From Azadirachta indica (taxonomy: Eukaryota > Streptophyta > Magnoliopsida > Sapindales > Meliaceae): 64,000 nt of DNA. This document shows positions 48,260 to 59,834 of this stretch, in pieces (positions within the stretch are counted from its first letter, which is position 1; every line of letters starts with the position of its first letter). Under the pieces are notes generated by a model that was given only the letters and a program-made list of their open reading frames with translations, did not search any database and was not told the origin of the DNA. The stretch is from the NCBI GenBank assembly GCA_022749755.1, contig CM040452.1, positions 2,002,350 through 2,066,349 of the forward strand. Reading direction: 5' to 3'. The position numbers and the translations under genes were made by a program.

Positions 48260-50865
48260 GCATGGCTTTAGATTCGATGAATCACATCAACATTTCTTCA
48301 TCATCCTCATCTAGCGAGTCCAGTACGGATTATGAGACTTAGAATAGGCTTTCCCTTTTTGCCAGGCACGACTACCTGATGATTTACGATGAAATTCTCT
48401 TTAAGGTAATAGCCCCCTAAGAACAGTTTACCCTATCTTTAGGGCTAAGTCTCCCGAGTTTGGACACAATTTCCTCGAGGCTAGTCAGTCTGAGATTATT
48501 GTCGTTTTTAATAGCTCTTTTAATGACGTGCAGGGAACATAGACCTTCAAGGAGCTAGAGCTGGAGATCAAGATGTTCTCCTAGAACTAGGTAGCACTAT
48601 AGGTAGATTGGCCTCTTTTGCTAAGGATAAGGCCTTTTTAGGTCAGGCAGTAAAGCCTGGGAACGTTGATGCACTTAGGGAATCTTCCTCTAGTGTAAGG
48701 GATGACAATGAGAGCTTTGAGGATGATATCCTTAGTGCTGATTCTGAAACAACTGAGATTGAAGATATTGGAAACATCCCTGACCCTGTCAGATAATTTA
48801 TACCGTACAAGGCAGATTGGTTTATTTCATCCATAACCCATGCTGACCTCAAAGCTTATAGAAGAATGTACCAGATTCCTGATGACATATATCTCAGATT
48901 GTTTGCAGTGAACGAATTCCTGAGTGAACCTAAAGAGGGAGAAATTGCCCTTCACAAAGAGCTTTTCCACTTCGGGCTTAGGCTATCTATTGAAGAATAT
49001 TTTACCCACCTTTTTTACTTCTTCGATATTCCCCTATACTAATTGAACCTAAATGGTTGGCGGGTGATAATTGGGCTTTATATGATCTGAGCAGTTGAGA
49101 GAAATCCTCTTCCCAACATTGAAGAAATTAGGTATGCTTACATGCTGAAGAAGAACCCTAAAAATAACACCTGACTCTATTGTCTTCAGTCTCGGCCTCA
49201 GACCACCAAAATAGTAACTGTCTCCCCGACCTGTAATAAGGATTGGAAACACAAATGGTTTTTCATTGGGGGAAATTGAGGTCAGTCTTTAGAATGCGTG
49301 GGTATGGGTGGTTTTGTACCTATTGCTTTGAATCGAGAAGGTAATCCTAGTCTATATTTTGGTTCTTGTTTTATTGTTTTCTACTAATCTAACCAGTGAT
49401 TTATCTCCCATCTTTTTTTTCAGTTAATTTGTGGGGAAATACTTGTTTGCTTACCGACACTGCTTTAGAAAGAATTTTTGTTGGTAAAGCTACTGTTAGT
49501 GACCAGAGGAATCTTCTTTTTTCAAATTCTTTGTTGGCCTCAAGATTCGTCACGTCTGTTCCAATTCGGGGAGAAATTCTTGCAGTTAAAAGAGAAGCAA
49601 AAACCAAAAAAAGTGAGTACTTTCAATCCCAACCTTAATTTTATGCCCATTAACTTCTAAATTGCCTTATTTTTCCTTTGTGCAGAGACGATGGCTTCAA
49701 AACAATCGGGGAGAGGCTCTATTGTAGGGAAAGGAGCCTTAAGTAACCTACAAACGAGTGAAGAAAAAGATAAGCTCAAGCCCCGCATAGACTTCCAAGA
49801 ATCTTTCACCCGAATAAACTAAGAAGGCCCCTGCCAAGCTTGACTCAAAGGATAAGGGAAAGAGCTTGGTGTTGGTCCCAAGGAAAAAGCTCAAAGTTTC
49901 CCCAAAGAGGCCTACAGATTGGATCAAAAAAGAGGGAGAATCAAATGATTTACAGTCATTAAAAAAGTGAAAGTGCCTGATCACAGGCTTGGACAAGAGC
50001 GCCGTAAAGCAGGCGCTCGAGCTGTTTCCAAAGGACCTGCCCGAGCATAAGAAAAGGGATTATGCTTATCTAACGCTAACTATGAGTGAACCCAGGGCAC
50101 TTATCTCCCCTACCATCAACGAAGCCATTTAGAATAAGGCAACGGAGGACGCGTTAGACTTCCCTCATAAGTAGGCTTGTCAGGTTCAATTTTTATTCTC
50201 TCTCTTCTCTTTTTCATATTATCTGAGCTCCCTGTCTCTGAAGTAATTTTCTTTCTGGCAACTTGTTCACAGCCTATCCATTCATAAGGAAAGAGTTAAA
50301 GGAAATTTTTTCGTTGCTTCCTTGACTCATAAGACAATCTCCAAGCTCAAAGTAGAAAATAAATAGCTGATAAGAAGAGCCAAGAAAGTTGAGAAGAAGT
50401 AAGAGCACTCGGAAGCCTAACTTTCCAGAGAGAGAAAGAAATGGGATCTAGAGCATTCCTAGCTTGAGTCTACAATTTCTGACCTGATGGCTTGCAAGGC
50501 TGAGTTGGAGAGCAAGTTGGCCACTATGGATGACCACATTCAGAAGGCCAAGGACAACGGAGTCGATGAAGGTATGGACACTGTCTACAAGATCATCCAT
50601 TATACCGACCCAAACTATAACATCTCTTACATCCATGATGCTCTAGGTCACGATCCCCCTGAGGTTGACTCTTCTGAGGCCAGGTTTCTTGAGGCAGAAG
50701 CCATTGTAGAAGAAATTCCTAAGGTTGGTGGTCAAGGAAATGTTTCACCAAACACTGAACAACAGTCTCATGGTCTTCATGTGTCTGTGACGGCTCAGAA
50801 TCCTTTCAGTGCTAAAGTTGCTAGTCAACTTACTTTTGTAACCGTTGTCTTCTTCGGCAAATAAT
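48260..50865 (+). pseudogene. Opposite-strand ORF of the Tat-like element (gypsy-type transposon domain)
   Basis: Plus-strand frames separated by stops: an acidic Ser-rich stretch (48608-48796), a domain at about 48790-49330 containing HKELFHFGLRL, a FFDIP...NGWR segment, RNPLPNIEEIRYAYMLKK and a KDWKHKWFFIGG segment, then a Lys-rich linker (49690-49980) and a coiled-coil-like C-terminus (about 50270-50865). This fits the 'putative gypsy-type transposon' domain found in the extra ORF antisense to pol in Tat-lineage elements. Its function is unknown. Stops such as the one near 49040 make it non-coding now. Confidence 0.7.
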
Positions 50866-51639
50866 TATTTGATGTAGTAGACTTATAGTCTCAACTTGTA
50901 AGATTTTCGTGATGTAACTATCTGATTTTGATAGAAAATCTATTATTTTTATCTTGGGCTTGTCTATTTATTTAAGTTCTTTTTTATTTGAATGATCAGC
51001 TTCTAATAATTAGATAATATATAAGATCTTCCATCATAATTTTTAGTAAGCATCTTTTTGAATGGAAAAATTTATAAGTGAAAATTTTCTATATATGAAA
51101 ATCTTCTTAGCGTTTGCATATACGAGAATAGTTGACTTGATTGCGATAAATTTGATCAGTATTTTTTTGATCATTGCACGTAATCTCTTTTTCGCAACTA
51201 TTACATGGTTGACTTTGAGTCATAGTGTAGCTGCATCAGATTGGTTTTTTATTAATTTGATGTTGCTCAACCTTTTTGGATCCATGTTTTATCCGAGACT
51301 GTTACCAATGACTTCAAATTGATGCTTTGTAGATTCGAAACTAATATCTTTAGATCGGTATTTTCTTAATTTGAAGAGATTTTATTGCCTTTTCCATATC
51401 AGAATTTTATTGATCTATGACCGATTTGGTCAGTCAGTATTTTATTAACCATCATATTTGCGTGACTCAAATCTGTATTTTCTTGATCTAGGACTGAGAT
51501 GAATAGCGATCTCATTGCTTGTTAGACAAAAAATTGCATAAGTGCAGAAAGTTAAACTTTATTGATACATTTACAACCAAACTACATTGTTATGATCAAG
51601 GATAATAGACCTTTAATATTTTCGCATTCCATAATTTCT

Positions 51640-52960
51640 TCACCTCCCTTCCATCAGGCTATTATAATTTATATATACCTGGCTTTACAACCCTAATGAT
51701 CTTATAGGGTCCTTCCGAGTTTGCTTCTAAGACTCTTTCTCTAGGTTTCTTCATGTTCACGGTGATCCGTCTTAGGACCAAGCCACCTTCTCTGAATGCC
51801 CTGAAGCAAACCCTCTAGTTATAATATTTGGCTACTTTTTATTGATAAGGGCCCACTTTTAGTAAGACCTGATCTCTTTTTTCCTTGAGCAGATCCAAGT
51901 CATTCTGCATGTTTTCTTTATTCTAACCTTCATCAAAATAGCTGACTCGGAATGTCAGGACGTTGACTTCCACTAGTAGCGGTTTCGTTGTGGTTCTATA
52001 TGCCTATAACATTGAAGGAATCTCATCTACCCATGCTCTTATGATCACTTAGCTTTTTCTTCAGAGTCTTCTTTATCATCTTGTTCATGGCCTCTATTTG
52101 GCCATTGGCTTTCGGTTGGGCTAGAGTTACCAACATGAGATCGACATTTAAGTTAAAGCAAAAGTCTCTAAAGCAGTTGTTATCGAACTACTTTTCGTTG
52201 TCAGCAATCAAGACGTCTAGCACACTAAACCTGTAAAACAAATTTCTTTCTGTCTATAAACGTAGTGACCTTTCTTTCGGTAATGGTGGCTAGAGGTTCA
52301 ACCTTGCCTCACTTAGTGAAATAATCCACTGTGATTATGGCATACTTCATTTGAGCTCTTCTAGTGGGTAGTGACCTGATCAAATCTAATCCCCACTAGA
52401 CGAAAGGCCGGGGACTAAGTATTATGGTTCGCTTTTCGGGCGACTGTTCTGGCGAAAGGCAATAGAATTGACAACTTTGGCATGATCTGGTGACTTAAGT
52501 CGTATTTTAGTACAACGTTGGCTAGTAGTACCCTCGTCTTATGACTCGGTATATTAGAGATCGGGCTCCCCCATGATCACTATATATTGTCATATGGGTT
52601 TCTTTAAGCACATAATCTGCTTTCGAGGGTGACATTTACCACATATATGGTAGGCCATATCCTCTCTTATAGAATACCCTGTTTATGATGACGTATCTAG
52701 CCGACTTGTTCTTGACTCTTTTTACCTCTTCTCTATCGTTAGACAATTCACTCTTTTGCAAATACTCTCAAATTGGATCCATCTAAGTTTACTCCTTACC
52801 GTACTCTAATGCGTGTACGACAGAGAAGTCTCTTTGGTCGACACTTTTTGATGTCAAATGTTCAATAGGGTTCGACCTTGGTATCCTTCCCTACAGCGAC
52901 GATGCCAGCTTTGCAAAGGCGTTAGTTCGGGTGTTTTCCCCTTTGGGAACTTATTCTATG
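51640..52960 (-). pseudogene. gypsy integrase fragment
   Basis: Minus-strand pieces follow the gypsy integrase: a CQLCQ-like zinc-finger remnant (52480 region), a GIDLI...LPTRRAQMKYAI segment and DYFTKW (52330-52300 region; catalytic DYFTKW is conserved in place), a NGQIEAMNK segment (52100 region; NGQAEAxNK) and a C-terminal LGPxxxG-like end (51700 region). Many stops and shifts. Confidence 0.75.
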
Positions 52961-53039
52961 CCAACCTTTTTCATTTTTCTTATCAGCTACCGGCTTTATC
53001 CAAATAAGCCTGCATATTCCCTTCTTGAGCCTGAAATTG

Positions 53040-53690
53040 CCCGTTTACTTAACTCAACACTAGCTGCGAATCACCCTTAATATTCAAGCATTGAACTCTA
53101 AGTGCCTGTGCGAGGCTCATACCAACTATCAACGCGTCATACTCAGTTTCAATGTTCTTGACCCTAAAGTCAAACTTGAGTGTGTAAGCTATCTCCTCGT
53201 TGTTTGGCCCTACAAGGATAATCACTGTTCTTTCTCCTTGCATATTTGAAACACCATCGATATACAAATGCCATGTAGGCTCGGGTAAGGTTTCTAGGCT
53301 CTGGGTACCTGTAGCTTCCCCGATTTGGCATATTGCACGATTTTCTATAATAGACTGCTCCGCAATAAAATCTGCTTTAGTCTGAGCCTTTATTGTCTTA
53401 CGTGACTTAAAATCAATATCAAATTCACTAAATTTTACAGTCCATCTCACCAATCGTCTAAAAAGGTATGGTTTGTAAAATATTTATGTTAGCGGCTAGT
53501 TCGTTAATACCATTATCTAGTGTGCTTGAAAATATGGTTATAACTTTCTGACGGCCACCACTAGTGCAAGGGCTAGTCTTTACACCTAGCAATGACTTGT
53601 TGGTATAATATATAGGTCTGTGGACCTTATCATGGTTCTCCTTGACTAATACCGATCTAATCACATGGTCAGAGACAATAGGTACAAGTA
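53040..53690 (-). pseudogene. gypsy RNase H and reverse transcriptase thumb
   Basis: The frame 53664-53458 has RPIYYTNKSLLGVKT (the RPVYYVSKALxGAE connection motif). The frame 53453-53049 has VRWTVKFSEFDIDFK and ADFIAEQ, then WHLYIDGVSN (catalytic Asp of RNase H), ETEYDALIVGM (catalytic Glu) and GDSQLV (catalytic Asp). The three acidic RNase H residues are kept although a stop splits the two frames. Confidence 0.9.
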
Positions 53691-54730
53691 GAGGACATCT
53701 CTGATCTGTGGGCTAATTAGACACAGAGGACTTATGAAGTAGTGCTTTAGCTCTTAGCTTTACTCGCATTAAATACTCTTTGTTCATCCACCGCATGTTC
53801 TTCCCTTTCTTCATGAGCTAAAAAACTAAAAATATTTGTCAATGGCCTTCGAATTAAATCTGCTTAAGGATGCCAGTTTCTCAATTAGGCTCTGTAACTC
53901 TTTCAGCGTAGAAACTGACTTCATGTTAAGGATTGCTTTGATCTTCTAGGGGTTGGCTTTAATACCTCTTTCATTGATCGTAAACCTCAGAAACTTTCCT
54001 AAAATTACTCTAAAAATGTATTTATCTAGGTTCAGCTTCATCCTATATTTTTTGAGGAGTAGAAAGGTTTCCTTCAAATGTCGAAGGTGGTCATCCATAC
54101 TCATAAATTTTGTGATCATGTTGTTCACATATACTTTCATCGTTTTCATAATCAAGGGTTTGAACACTCAGTTCACTACCTTTTGGAAAGTGATCTCGGC
54201 GTTTTTCATGCCCTTGGTCAGTGATAAAAGCAGTTTTTTCTTAGTTGGGCTTATACATTTTGATCTAATTATAGCTCGAGAAAGCATCCATAAAGCTTAA
54301 AACCCTATGACTAGTCGTGGCATCCACTAACTATTCGATTCTTGGAAGCGAGAATCTATCCTTAAAACATGCCTTGTTCAAATTAGTTAAATCTACATAC
54401 ATTCTCCATGTCCCATTTGACTTTTTCACCATGACCACATTGGCAATCTATTTTAAGTATTGGACCTTTCTAATAAAACCAGCTTTTAGGATTTATTAAC
54501 CTCCACCTGAATTGCTTCCCTTTTTTCTCGATTAAATACTCTTCTTTTTTCTCTCACAAGTTTAAAGTCAGGATTCGTTGCAAGGTGATGGGATATTATC
54601 TCAAGGTCGATGCCAGTCATATCATCATGTGTGTATGAGAAGACGTTCGTATATTTTTTCAAGAACCTTCCGAGCTTTCTTTTCTCATCCTTTGGTAGTC
54701 GAGACTCAATTTTAGTCACCCTTTGAGGGT
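53690..54730 (-). pseudogene. gypsy reverse transcriptase fragment
   Basis: From 54719 on the minus strand: VFSYTHDDMTGID, then REKRRVFNREKREAIQVEV (fingers), later KVYVNNMITKF at about 54140 where the catalytic YVDDM has become YVNNM, then HLKETFLLLKKYRMKLN and F-x-GKFLRFTINERGI. Both catalytic Asp are lost, along with several stops. Confidence 0.9.
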
Positions 54731-55049
54731 TCTCCTAGTCTAAAACCACTTCCTATAGTTGCTCTGCAAGCTCGGCTACTAGGCCGTTACCTTGCCAGAC
54801 GGATCTTGGCTCCAGTTTTTGTAGGATTATCTCCTGCTCTTGAGCCTTATTACTATCATCCATCACCTTTATATTTCGAGTGGCAATGCAGTATGTTGAC
54901 TTTGAGGAAAATGCGAAGCAACTTCTAGCTTATTTTTGATCTCATCGTACCACGCCAATTCCTTTCCTAGCTTAGAACTTGAGTTTCAGGTAATGAATGC
55001 TTTCTACCACTTTAGTTCATCTTAGGAATAGTCTTTCTAAGATTATGAA

Positions 55050-55480
55050 GTACGACAGCTTTAAATCAACTACTTGAAAAGTTACCATGGTGGTCTTTTG
55101 GTATAGCGGCCTCCCTATGGTTACTGGCAACTATATTGTATCAGCGGGAAAGTGTAAGATTCTACAAATCCGTACAAGACAGTGTCGATCAGACCCAACC
55201 TCAGATCCTCAATGTTCAACGAATTTAAGGTGTCTCTGGAAATAATATTAGTCAAACTTTTAGTGTCTATCAAAATCCTGCTAACTTCAGTTGGCCTTAC
55301 CCCCAGCATGACCACTAAGGCGTCATCGTGTGGGTAATTTACTTCCACCTTATCTTCGTCTGTAAACATTCAACAGAATTTGGCAGGGAATGCTTTGAGT
55401 AATTTTTTCTAACTTTATTCGAGTTCTCTCCCAAGGTCGACCCTCCTGAGATGACTAAACTCTTGCATCTCAAATCTTCA
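55050..55480 (-). pseudogene. gypsy protease fragment
   Basis: The minus-strand frame reads VISGGSTLGENSNKVRK, a frame change, then a PHDDALVVML stretch and ILIDTKSLTNII, where the active-site D-S/G-G-S of Tat-like proteases has become DTKS. It lies between the gag zinc-knuckle region and reverse transcriptase. Confidence 0.8.
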
Positions 55481-57538
55481 TTTGGGCTTTCCTCATTAGC
55501 TTGACTTACCTTTTCTTGCAAATGGTCTACATATTGATCAAGATATCTATTCCTGACCAACACTTCAATTTTCTTCCTCAAATCCAATTATTCGTTGGTC
55601 GTGTGCCTATGGTTCCGATGGAATGCACACACTCTATCCTTAAGTGTTTTCGCCGGATTCATCTTTAGCAATCGAGGATCCAAGACCAATAACCTTGAGT
55701 TCTTAATGTCCTCGTAAATATCAACCAAAAACGAATTTAGCAACGTGAACTTCCACTTATCCTGCACTTGTATAACTCTTTTCAACCCTTTTTTTGACAG
55801 AAGTGAGAGTTTGCCTTTCTCGGGTACTTTGCCACTTGGATGATCAGTTTTTGGCCTTAAGTAATCTTGCTAACTTCTTAGCCTAGACCTTTAATTGCGT
55901 GAGCCTTCCCTTTTCTTTCCTTCCGCTCGCTAGGTGCTTAGTTTTTCACGAGATCCATTTGTTCTTTATTTTTCTGTTTGAGAATAACTTGATCCTCTAT
56001 TTAGATTTCGTCAAATATCTCTTTCCAAGCCTGCTTATAAGTTATCACATTGTCTTCATGGATTATATACCAGTCTCTTTTTATACGCAACCGCTTTCTC
56101 AATACTTCTAATGCCAAAAGGTGATTAAAAGCTTCCAGCTCCATGACTTTATCATGGTATCTCTTGGCGAAACCCCTTAAACTTTCTCCCCGACCTTGCC
56201 TCAACATTAGCAGTGAGCTTATGTTTTGGTGAATGGCTGTTGCTCCCCTAAATTCATTAGTGAACAAGTCATATAGCTGAGTAAAACTTCCGACCAAATT
56301 TGACTTCAAATTTCTAAACCATTTTTGGGCTTGTCCTTCCAACGTCAAAGGGAAAGGTCGGTACATTTGGAGCGCAGTTAAACCCTAAATATGCATCATT
56401 TCCCTGAAGAACTCTGCATGCAAAACCAAGTCAGACGTTCCCGTATGAAGGGTAATCTGTGGCACCTTGAATTTTCGAGGTAGGGTCAAATCTTGGACTT
56501 CTCTTGTGAAGGGAGATCCAAGGCTCATTCTCACTCCAGCTCTCCCCTATTCACTTTGCTTCTTCTTTATCTTCAATTCCTCCAACAAGTTTTTAAGGCA
56601 TTTCTCCACTTCTCGTCTATTTATTGCTTAGGGAGCATGATTTTCGCCTTGAACTTCTTTCGACTTCATGTCCTATTTGGCCTTAGGTAAGTCTGCGTGC
56701 ATTGAGGATTTCTTCTTCTTCTACCTCTTTTGGTTCAAGTACAAGTACATGTCATACAAGTGCAAACTCTGTTCAGCGGTGTGTTTTGAATTGTTTCCAC
56801 GAGCATGGTGATCATGTAAGGACTGTGGGATCGGATCCCCCCGTATAGTGACAGGCACAATGGAATCCGGGTTACGCCAACTTCCAACAAATCATGGTCG
56901 GACTGTAGAATTGTTTCCACGAGCATGGTGATCATGGTTGCTTTACCTCCTTTCCTTTCTCTTTCTGGGATGCCGTGTACATTTTCCTTCTCAAGGGCTT
57001 AACTTCCAACAAGTCATGGTCGTTGCCATTGCCTTTAGAGCCCATTCTCCAGGAATCACCATCCCTTTTCTCGTGTTGAAGCCCTGACGCACTATTTTTT
57101 TCATGCTCCATTGTTGCGTCATTTCCCGTGGGCTTTCCTACTCCTTACCCCAGCATTTATTTCAATTCTTCTAACTCTTTTTGCAGAGCCACCATCGTAT
57201 TCTCTAGTCTCGTCATTTTCCAGTCTTTCTATGCATATAATCGACAACTATCTTCCAGCTCCCATCGCAGCCAATTTGCTTTACTTAGATCAAGTCAAAG
57301 TGTTGCTTGACTAGGTGGTTGCAGATTTGAATTGATTCGCGAGTTGGACTACTCTTGGTTCAAGATTTCCTACTATTCCTCCTCGTACAGACAAAAGTTC
57401 TTGGAATCATCCTGCAACAAAACTCTCTCCTTTATGTGTAGTTTCGACGAATGATGCTTGTCCTTTGCGGTCATCTTAAGTTCAACCTCCGAGATTTTAT
57501 AGTTGACCTTTTTCTCTTTTTTCACATACGACGCTTGC
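55480..57538 (-). pseudogene. gypsy gag region
   Basis: The core retrotransposon gag domain is at 56366-56001 (MYRPFPLTLEGQAQKWF, FTNEF, FAKRYHDKVMELE). It is followed by a nucleocapsid remnant at about 55640-55500 (VCAFHRNHRHTTNE, DLRKKIEVLVRNRYLDQYV). Upstream, 56400-57538 holds a low-complexity and coiled-coil-like N-terminal part, with a ~122-base internal duplication (28-base segment at 56787-56815 repeated at 56909-56936). Multiple stops. Confidence 0.85.
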
Positions 57539-58070
57539 TGTTGAAGCTTAAAACTCATTCGTCTCGACTTCGAACAAAAGAGTTCTTATATTTTGGTTAA
57601 GAGAAGCTAAAGTTTGCCTGCAAAACAAACGAGGTCAAAGAGATAACCGGTTTGCCTGGCATATACACTCCGATGCTTAAGTTAGATGGTTGCTTAGGAG
57701 GAAAAAGAGAATTTAGCAGGGTTTTTGCTAGGATTCAGTGTACGTACCTTCCTTTCTCAACTCTGGGATTTTGTAGATGTGAAGAGTAATTGTTTTCAAC
57801 TATTTTTCCTGCCACGTTTCACGTTCTCCCCATGATTATAAGTGGGGAAGACGAGTGGCTAATAGGAAGAGAGTATGGCAAAATTTCCGTTACCCAAGTC
57901 GAGACGGGTTGGCTGATATTTTATATTTGACCTAATCCAACTATCCTTATCATGGCAGTTACAATACATTTCACTAACCTAAATGTGCTATCCACTCTTA
58001 GGAGATTATCGGATCTGACCACATGCCGTCAATGGTCTACCATATTTGTGCTAAGGTACTTTCCCCAACA
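57539..58070 (-). repeat. gypsy 5' LTR (right end)
   Basis: 532 bases, partner of the left LTR. Begins TGTTGAAGC and ends CCCCAACA on the plus strand, followed by target duplication TTATT. Confidence 0.93.
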
Positions 58071-58075
58071 TTATT

Positions 58076-58955
58076 AATGGATGGAGTTGCTTTGATTTGG
58101 TTATAATTTGATGGAATTGTAAGAATTGTTGTGTAATTAACTAGAGTTATAGGCATTTTGACTCGGAAGTAGTTGTCCCACATTGACTAGTTTCAAAATT
58201 TTTTTCTCGTAAACATTCATTGTTGTGAAATTTGGCATAAGTTAGTTGTTATTTTAGATATTAATGTACCTTCTAGATGTACTTTGGAATTTAAGTAGTT
58301 TTAGATGTTCAATTAATATAATATCAGCAAGATTTTTAGCGTTAATTAATATTTAAATCGCTTATTTCAAATTTAGGAATTAATTATAAAATCAATTAAT
58401 ATATAAATTTAATGGTGGCAATAATTGTATAATACATTCAAAATTACCATGAACACAAAATAACAATCACATATTATAAGCTTAAAAAAGTTATAAATTT
58501 CTGATAAATAAATATTAAGAATTATAAATAAAGCTAATAGTTCTTAATACATACTACATAAATACACCTTGACACATATTTCAAGAGTCGTATTTCATGA
58601 CTCTTAAATTGTGTCATTTATTCTTGAAGTGACTTATACAAGTATGTTTCTCAGTAAATTTTCTTTTAATTTAATAATAGAAATTGCAGTACATGTGTAT
58701 AGTTCTTTGGAATAACTGTATGTAAATTCCCACAGAATGTTTTACTATTTGTAATGCAAAAAAAAAATTTTAAAAAAAAAAACAAGAGAACGGGAATTTA
58801 ATGAAAGCTTAAGAATTTCAAACATAAACTATTTCGTTAATTTATCATTAATACACAATTTAATGCAAAAAAATACTTGTTAAATTAATTAAAATAAATC
58901 ATATTCCAACTAACATTAACATATAACAACTGTTAATTAATAAATTCCTAATTTG
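58076..58955. other. Intergenic region
   Basis: AT-rich; probably the 3' flank of the small zinc-ribbon gene near its right end. Nothing else recognised. Confidence 0.4.
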
Positions 58956-58959
58956 ATTG

Positions 58960-59297
58960 CTAATTAGATTGATTCCGCTTCGCAATATCATCAACAGCAG
59001 CCTTACTAATATTGACTCTTCTGAATCTTTTACGCCTCAACAACTTCTTGTGTTTTTGTTTTTGCCGCAGAGTAGTTCGGTCCGCGAGTACCTTCCCGCA
59101 AGCAGAACAAGAACTACATACCCATTGCAAGCAGTCATTAAAAATAAACCAAAATTAATTTCAACCCAGAAATAAAAATAAAATAAATAAAATAAGTAAT
59201 TAATATTGATTATTATTGCTTACATGAATCCAGAGTCAAGATCCACCGAGCTGCAATTAAGTCTCGGACAATGACTACACCAATAGTAGTACTTCAT
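58960..59297 (-). CDS. Small two-exon gene: TFIIB/BRF-type zinc-ribbon protein, 75 aa
   Basis: Predicted here from splice sites; neither exon is long. Exon 1 at 59297-59224 and exon 2 at 59113-58960, minus strand, GT (GTAAGC) donor and AG (TATGTAG) acceptor; the phases fit and give 75 codons plus TAG. Residues ~6-35 hold WCSHC, sixteen residues, then CSACGKVLAD, i.e. CxxC-x16-CxxC with the CGxVL end typical of the N-terminal zinc ribbon of TFIIB and the Pol III factor BRF1. The rest is a basic, NLS-like tail (KQKHKKLLRRKRFRR) and a short end; no cyclin folds follow, so it is not a full TFIIB/BRF protein (usually >300 aa). It could be a truncated derivative or a novel small nuclear protein. 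A dead copy of its promoter and first codons lies at 34165-35100. No transcript evidence is available from sequence. Confidence 0.5.
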
Positions 59298-59830
59298 TCT
59301 CGTACGTATATAAATCTGTGATTAATGTAATGTGAAGGATGAAGAGAAAGAAACTTAATTACGAATATTAGTTTCGATAGAGATAAGTAATATATATAGT
59401 TTAATTACTCCGTCTCCTTCATGATATAGGAATTTTAGGCTTACATATATATATATATATACCTCTTTCTTATAGGATTACAAATATATTTTTTATTTAT
59501 TTATATTTCCTTGTGAAGGAAGAAGAGGTGGTTATAATGTAATATTTGATTGCATTGCTGCCATTGGACTTAATTGTAATTGACCCAAATTATTATTGAT
59601 TTGGGCAACTTTTAATTAAGTAGCTAGCTAGGTTCAACAATTTTTAAATGGGATTCGATGTATATTTTATGAAATATTTCAAAATAAACTATTATTATTT
59701 TCATTATATTGACATGATGTTAATTTGGTAAATTACGTGTAATGTGAGTTGTAAAAAATAAGCTAAGCTATATTTTTTTACTATAAAACTTCGATAGTAA
59801 TGATCTAATAAAGGGATGCATTTATTCATC
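59298..59830 (-). promoter_or_regulatory. Upstream region of the zinc-ribbon gene, duplicated at 34.2-35.1 kb
   Basis: Conserved with 34215-35100, including TCTCTTATACATGTATAAATCTG-like leader bases, the ATTACTCC(A/G)T(G/C)TCCT segment and the GATGCAT(T/C) segment near the distal end. (Pieces are partial.) Conservation covers non-coding DNA, so it reflects duplication, not proven function. A TA microsatellite sits at 59441-59461. Confidence 0.45.
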
Positions 59831-59834
59831 GAGA

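Larger units (their letters stand above)
46922..58070 (-). mobile_element. Full-length Ty3/gypsy retrotransposon, Tat-like lineage, 11.1 kb
   Basis: Two LTRs (46922-47454 and 57539-58070) in direct orientation, TGTT...AACA ends, flanked by a perfect 5-base duplication TTATT (46917-46921 and 58071-58075). The polypurine tract TTGGGGGGCTAA lies just inside the left LTR on the minus strand, so transcription ran right to left. Order on the minus strand: gag, protease, reverse transcriptase, RNase H, integrase, then a long 3' region with an ORF on the opposite (plus) strand. That layout is typical of plant Tat-lineage elements. All coding regions have stops, so it is not autonomous now. Confidence 0.95.
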
